In this document: piece after piece, positions 58,216 to 64,000 of the stretch | Position numbering within the stretch: position 1 is the first letter of the stretch | Layout of the letters: each line of letters begins with the position of its first letter | Assembly: GCA_024291935.2 (NCBI GenBank) | Contig: CM044317.1 | Span: 65,710,730 to 65,774,729, forward strand | Origin: Okapia johnstoni | Lineage: Eukaryota; Chordata; Mammalia; Artiodactyla; Giraffidae | Direction: 5' to 3' | Length of the DNA stretch: 64,000 bases | The notes under the pieces: generated by a model | What the model saw: only the letters and a program-made list of their open reading frames with translations | What the model was told of the DNA's origin: nothing | The model's database searches: none | Program-made: the position numbers and the translations under genes

Positions 58216-61200
58216 CTAATAGGAAATTATTACTTATGTTTCCACACATCAATTCCTTTTTTATTATTTCATTTAAATCTAAATTCCTTTAACTACTTTC
58301 CTAAAGGTGTTAGGGTAATGCAAATAGGAGTTTTGATTTCTACTCATGTCTTCTAAGAAAGTTGTATATTAGATGTTGGAAATTCGTCATAAACTTAGTA
58401 CTCCATCGATGTATGTCTATGGCAGAAAATGTGGTCTAATCAAGTAATAATGTGACAGAAGTAATTATTAAATATTTTGAAGTCTAGTTTGCTTGTGGTA
58501 TTAAATTGAAGTAAAACTGACGTATTAACTACTGTTTTTCTACCATTTTGTATATTTGTAGATTAGTATCATAATGACAGAAGCTAAATGTGATTACTTC
58601 TAATCTTCTCTATTACTCTGAATATAATAGGTTTGTGTAATGAACAAAAAGCCCATTTGAATCACTGATTTATTTAAATTTATTATTGTGAGTTATGGCT
58701 TTGCTCTTATCACCATAGTAACCTCTTAGTGTCAGTTAATTGATTTTTCATTATCTTACTGTTCAAACTTCCAAGTAGTAAGAAATATACAAATATTCCT
58801 GATTATTTATGTTAGTAAGTATTCTGAGTTTGTACATGCACATAACAATGGGAATTATTTCCTACTTTTGCTTTTATTTTTTGATACATGATAACATGCT
58901 TTTTATTTCATATTAAGCAATTTTGCAACTAGACAGGTGTAGTCTATGACATTTTATATTTGCATTTATTTCTATAGGGATTAACTTAGGTGGATAAGTT
59001 GGCAAATAAATAAATATTGTGAGTTTAATACATGTGCAGGTTTTACTTCAAAATTTTGGCCAAGTCTGGTTTCATAGGTCATCCAGGACCTCACATGGAT
59101 CAAACTGATTTGTTACCTTTGGAAAATAAACTAAATCTTCATGGTGAGCTTATTCTGTATTGATGAGCAGATTCTGTAATGGGTGTTTTTAAAGACATTT
59201 AAGCCTGCAAACTTGTATATTTATAGAGAATCATGGACAGTATTTTCCCCACTTTAATGGAATTTCCTATGCTGACAATCAATAAACATACATAGTCATT
59301 GCTGAAAAGAGAATCTTGATTTGTTTATAATAATAGTAGTTCCTGATAGGGGCCAAAATACTATTGTTTTCCTACTTCGAAAAGCAACTGCTGGACCTAG
59401 ACATAGACTTTTTCCTTCCCCATCCCCCACCATGATTTTTCAATCCTGAATTCTGCTCTGAGCTCTCAACAGCTTTTTTCTTTTTTCAAGTGAGATGTTT
59501 TCACATACAATAAGAAGCAACTACCAAGTAAGAATATAATGTGCTTGAGGTTACATGATTCTATATACAGCATTTCTGGTCAACTGGAAAGTTATCTCTG
59601 GTAACTTTACATTTTGAAAAATAAGCATTAGGAGTATTTTGAAATTCACTTTTATGTTTTACTAACTATATTTTTATTTTCCATTTTTTTTTGCCCTTTC
59701 TTTTTTTTTGGTCATGATGTCTCTCAAGTCTTCTTCCTATGTTTTTACAAGATAGTCCTTGCTCTTTTTAAAACAACCCCAATGTGTCTCTGTGTCTACA
59801 TTCCTATACATCTGCATTTTTAAAGAATGAGTTTTGCCTGTGAAATTCTTTGTTAACAGCTCCTTCCTGAGCCAAAAGGAGGTTAGGGTTGAGTATAAGA
59901 TCTTGTAATCAGAGCAGAGAGTATGTGAGCTCCTCAGCTGACTTGGAACTACTGTCTTAACCTTTGTAAGAGTTTCTGGAGAAAATGAGGTACTACACTG
60001 CCTTTCACTCTCAAAGAATTGGAAGCCCCAAATGGCAGTAAGGGATGGGAAAGAGATAAGGTACACAGTTCCTGGGCATCTAAGTGCACACTTTTCCTGT
60101 CATCACAATATATCACTGTACATTGTGCCACCAAACTCCACATTTCTTGGTCTGTCTTCAGACTCTTTGGTCACCAATAAGCAAAGGAAATGAGAAAAAC
60201 TCTCTTAAATTTCCATAGCTACGCCCAACCCATTTTTTTTTTTTTAGTTCTGTCATTGTCTTTGAAAACAAAATAATGAATTCAAACATTCCTGTAGAGT
60301 TCCTTCCTTGATCTGTTCAAAACACCCATATTTTGTGTCTGTTGTGCTACATTAAGGAGTCTTGATTCATTTTCCCTGTGTATTTCCTTGCCTGCGGTAG
60401 CTCTTCTTGTGTTTCATCTTCTTTTGTTAAGCTTTGTTTTATTTCTAAGATTGAATTCTCAACCTTATAAAGAGGAGGTGGCCTCACACTTATTTTCCTT
60501 TATTCTCTTTCAAGAGTGGTCACAGCATGCATTTTAGCTGTGTTATTCTTGGCAACTGAGCTCTGAATGGCAGATGAGTTGTTTTCTAATTGCATCCTAT
60601 CATGTAGCTATGTCGTTTTGTTTTCAGTAAGAGATTTCAAACCCTGTGCTTTTTCAAGTAAATTCAAGTCTCTTTGTTTTTGAGTTAGGTTACCCTATGC
60701 TGTAGTATCTCCTGGAAACTGACATTTTACTGAAATGCAGATTAAGTTCACTTGACATATTTTATTGTACCTTTAATTATACATATCTAGCATTAAAGAA
60801 CTGAATCATATGACCCACATTCTTGCCTGAAAGGTATCTTATAGTCTAGTTGAGTGAAAAGAAAATGAAGACTTTGAAAAAACTAGTAACACCAGTACAA
60901 CTCTAAGAGTCATGATACAGTAGAGTCTACACAAGTACTAAATATAATGTGTAAGAGTAACTCCACCCTTATAATCGTGTGCTACATGAGATTATAAATT
61001 AAGCTATTTTGAGCTTATAAAATTGTAGTGATTATAAACGCCAGTTGACCTGTGGGAGGAGAAAGAGCAATAACTGTGAATTGAAAGTTAGAAAAAGTTT
61101 GGGACCAGAACTGACCTCAGAGACTAGAATGGTTGTAGAACTGAAGAGTACCAGAAGAGATAAAGGTAGAGATGGGGAGGGTGGAGTGAGGAGGGAGGTT

Positions 61201-61299
61201 CTACAAGAGAAGGTTAGATAGTATATCCTAGATGAGTCTCATAGCCCTGGGAATAGATCCAAACCAAATCCAAGGCCAGCTTGCTCAGTCTAATTTAAG
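58216..61299. other. Unique sequence, no gene seen
   Basis: 3.1 kb of AT-rich DNA without a ruminant-specific repeat, the longest such stretch in the window. 60790-61000 weakly resembles the unnamed old repeat at 52.6 kb. The 109-codon minus-strand frame at 59737-60066 has no family resemblance. Confidence 0.4.
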
Positions 61300-61495
61300 T
61301 GCTACAGTGGAAAGAGAATATGCCTTGGCAATAGACCTGAGTTTTTGTTACGGCTCAGCCACTTCTCAGCTATGTGATCCTGACTAGTTTTTCTCAATTG
61401 TGAAACTGGGGTGATAACTACACAGTAATATTTTAAGGATTAAGACTCCCAATAGGATTCTAGGCACACGGAAGATATTCACTGAATGGTGGCTA
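61300..61495 (+). repeat. MIR SINE, sense
   Basis: CTCAGCCACTTCTCAGCTATGTGATCCTGAC, TCTCAATTGTGAAACTGGGGTGATAA and TATTCACTGAATGGTGG in MIR order. Confidence 0.78.
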
Positions 61496-61942
61496 TAGTT
61501 CATGTTGTAGTTCAGGTTAAAGGAACAGGATCCTGTGGATTCTAGAGCTGTCACTCCAAGCCCATCTTGAATTATACTTTTTGTGTTTTAATATTTTGCA
61601 TTTTGACATAAAAATATATTTTGGCTTTTTTTTCCCATTGTTCCAACTTTTAAAATAAGGGTAGAGTAAAAAAAAAATTGGGTCCATTCTTAGTTAAAAC
61701 TAAGGAGAAAAATAATTTGGTATTGGAATAAGAATGAAGTGACTTTAGATGTAGGTGGGGAGCATCAGCTATCTGGCTGAAAAATGTGTAGATGGAGGGG
61801 ATAAAAGCTAATGGTACAAAGAGTGGTAGAGTCAGGTGAAATGTGATTTTTAATCCTCTTCGCTTGAGCTCTTGATTTCCTTAGTATTTTTTCTCTTTCT
61901 GATACTCTTTGTTGTCTGGGAAGGTTAAAGTGGGGCAAGCTG
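61496..61942. other. Unique sequence, no gene seen
   Basis: No named repeat or coding signal. Confidence 0.4.
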
Positions 61943-62886
61943 TTTTCATTCAGTCACTTAAGTCATGTCTGACTCTTTTCAACCCCATAGACTGTAGCAC
62001 ACCAGGCTTCACTGTCCTTCACTATCTCCAAGTTTGCTCAAACTGATGTCCATTGTGTCCATGATGCCATCCAACATCTCATCCTCTGTTGCCCCCTTCT
62101 CCTCTTGCCCGCAATCTTTCCCAGGATCAGGGTCTTTTCCAATGAGTCAGTTCTTTGCACCAGGGCCAAAGTATTGGAGCTTCATCATCAGTCCTTTCAA
62201 TGAATATTCAGGGTTGACTTCTTTAGGATTTACTGGTTTGATCTCCTTGCTGCCCAAGGGACTCTCAAGAGTCTTCTCCAACACCACAGTTTGAAAGCAT
62301 CAGCTGTTTAATGCACAAACTTCTTTATTGTCCAACTGTCACATCTGTACACGACTACTGGAAAAGCCAGTTTTTACTACATGGACCTTTGTTGGCAAAG
62401 TGATGTCTCTGCTTTTTAATACACTGTCTAGGTTGGTCATAGCTTTTCTTCCAAGGAACAAGTGTCTTTTAATTTCATGGCTGCAGTCAATGTCCACAGT
62501 GATTTGGAGCCCAAGAAAATAAAATCGGTCACTTCTTCCCCATCTATTTGCCATGAAGTTATGGGACCAAATGCCATAATCTTAATTTTCTTGATGTTGA
62601 GTTTTAAGCCTCTTTCACCTTCATCAAAAAGCTCTCATTCCTCTTCACTTTCTGCCATTACAGTGGTATAATCTGCGTATCTGAGATTGTTGATATTTCT
62701 CCCTGAAATCTTGATTCTAGCTTGTGCTTCATCCAGCCTGATATTTCTCATAGAAGTTAAATAAGCAAGGTAACAATATACAGCCTTGACGAACTCCTTT
62801 CTCAATTTTGAACCAGTCATTCCATGTCTAGTTCTAAATGTTGCCTCTTGACCTGCATACAGGTTTCTCAGGAGACAGGTAAGGTG
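61943..62886 (-). mobile_element. BovB LINE, antisense, older diverged copy
   Basis: Antisense BovB 3' part from TTTTCATTCAGTCACTTAAG to CCTGCATACAGGTTTCTCAGGAGACAGG. It has many indels and has lost most CpGs compared with the 30-35 kb copies. The catalytic box reads YADY (minus-strand frame 62635-62820), and frames break repeatedly. No TSD found. Confidence 0.92.
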
Positions 62887-63045
62887 CTCCTTGAGTTTCT
62901 AGAAGAAATTACCCTTGACCAGTACAGTGGATATTAGACATACTCAAGAGAAATTTAAGTCAAATATTTTGAGGGCAAACTAGGGCATATGTGGGCATAT
63001 GTTATGTGTAGAACCAGATAGGGGAGGGAAGAAAAGCCAGAAAAG

Positions 63046-63225
63046 CAGTGGTTCTTAACCCTCGGTATATATTACAATCACTTATAGTCCTTTGAAAAAT
63101 CACTGGGGCTTGGGCCTCCTATTCAGAAGTTTTGATATAATAGATCTGGATGAGACCTGGACTTTAGTATTTATCAAACTCTCCCCAGGTTTTTCTAAAT
63201 GCCACCCAGAACTAGGAACCATCAG
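63046..63225 (+). repeat. hAT-type MITE (MER5/MER20-like)
   Basis: Starts CAGTGGTTCTTAACC and ends AGGAACCATCAG, which form imperfect terminal inverted repeats. The inner blocks GGGGCTTGGGCCTCC and CCCCAGGTTTTTCTAA mirror each other loosely, as in Charlie-derived MITEs of placental mammals. The family name is approximate. Confidence 0.65.
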
Positions 63226-63684
63226 TCTAAAGTAAGGATGAAAGTTTAGGGAAGATGCTTTTCATATGTGATGCAGATCTCAAGTTAACAGAAGCAGAGA
63301 ATAAGAGTAGGGACTTAATACACAGACATTTATGTAGATGCATGTACACCCACACGTGGCTCTCTGGTACATATCTAATCCTGATCTTGTCCATATCTTT
63401 GTAACATGATGTGTAAGTGGACAAGCTATGCTTAAAAGGATCAAGTAGATGCTATTTTTTAAAAAGGTGACCTTACTTGAAAAGAGTCCTATTTCCTTCA
63501 GTGTTTTAAAGTTTTTTTTAGTGTTTTATTTAGAGTTGACAAGAGTCTTGTGACTGATAATTTCTACATGAATATTAAAACACATGATAATTCACAGTGG
63601 CCAAATAACAGAAAGTGAAATAAAGGAATAAAAGGAATAGTAGAAATAAATAACATTTATAGATAGTATGGGCATCTGAGTTAG
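63226..63684. other. Unique sequence, no gene seen
   Basis: No named repeat or coding signal. Confidence 0.4.
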
Positions 63685-64000
63685 TTAGTTCAGTTGCTCA
63701 GTCGTGTCCGACTCTTTGCGACCCCACAAATCACAGCAGGCCAGGCCTCCCTGTCCATCACCAACTCCCGGAGTTTACCCAAACTCATGTCCATCGAGTC
63801 GGTGATGCCATACAACCATCTCATCATCTGTCGTCCCCTTCTTCTCCTGCCCCCAATCCTTTCCAGCATCAAGATCTTTTCCAATGACTCAACTCTTTGC
63901 ATGAGGTGGCCAAAGTATTGGAGTTTCAGCTTCAACATCAGTCCTTTCAATGAACACCCAGGACTGATCTCCTTTAGGATGGACTGGTTGGACCTCCTTG
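63685..64000 (-). mobile_element. BovB LINE, antisense, cut by the window end
   Basis: Antisense BovB 3' end starting at the TTAGTTCAGTTGCTCAGTC tail and running off the right edge. The ORF2 C-terminal tail is open on the minus strand for 86 codons (63690-63950), with the basic GGRRRRGRQ stretch. CpGs in GTCGTGTCCGAC are intact, suggesting a younger copy than the one at 62 kb. Confidence 0.93.

Noticed and set aside
1..64000. CRISPR arrays, operons, prophage or other prokaryotic systems
   Set aside because: The repeat content is that of a ruminant nuclear genome. No regularly spaced repeats or polycistronic gene runs occur.

Overview
This window is mammalian, and specifically ruminant (cattle, sheep or goat type), non-coding DNA. 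The evidence is direct: it is full of repeats confined to, or typical of, ruminant genomes, namely tRNA-derived Bov-tA SINEs, Bov-A2 SINEs with (CAG)n tails, BovB (RTE-class) LINEs with their (TGAAC)n 3' ends, and ruminant L1 3' ends. They sit among older placental repeats (MIR, L2, L1M, MaLR LTRs, a hAT-type MITE). I found no host protein-coding gene, exon series, tRNA, rRNA or other functional RNA gene that I can support. The species cannot be fixed from the repeats alone. The window looks like an intergenic desert or a large intron.

Layout. 1-12 kb: Bov-tA copies, two MIRs, and a MaLR LTR split by a BovB 3' end (5.2-5.9 kb), then low-complexity tracts. 12-16.6 kb: several nested Bov-tA copies, a MaLR/MLT1-type LTR, and a decayed ERVL-like pol region on the minus strand in which integrase-like (about 13.0-13.35 kb) and reverse-transcriptase-like (about 15.1-15.5 kb) stretches can still be read. 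17-24 kb: mostly unique, with MIR and Bov-tA copies. 24.1-24.9 kb: an unexplained CpG-containing block with a 38-bp tandem duplication, followed by a 45-bp (TA)n tract. 25.4-26.6 kb: old L1 with a nested Bov-tA. 28.7-29.6 kb: L2.

30-35.5 kb holds the two largest BovB remnants, in opposite orientation and 2.8 kb apart. One (33.9-35.5 kb) keeps a 403-codon open stretch of reverse transcriptase. 37.9-39.2 kb is L1M. 39.4-39.9 kb is a Bov-A2 nested in a Bov-tA. 41.5-42.5 kb is a SINE plus a third BovB. 43.4-45.4 kb is the richest cluster: a 5'-inverted L1 split by a BovB 3' fragment, followed by a second BovB fragment that carries about 30 bp of the same L1 sequence inside its own target-site duplication. 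49.8-50.8 kb has BovB in both orientations. 51.1-51.5 kb is a candidate retroviral solo LTR. 57-58 kb has L1 and a Bov-A2 dimer. 62-64 kb has an old BovB, a hAT MITE and the 3' part of a young BovB that runs off the window.

Nothing here works together as a host pathway. The biology visible is retrotransposon history: LINE-encoded reverse transcriptase (BovB, and L1) mobilising itself and SINEs, with many insertions still framed by recognisable target-site duplications (TSDs). Every LINE reading frame I could follow is interrupted or truncated. I did not find an undescribed functional system. The most useful leads are the possible BovB 3' transduction at 45.1-45.4 kb, the 5'-inverted and nested L1 at 43.4-44.5 kb, the relic ERVL pol, and the CpG-containing block at 24.1-24.9 kb.
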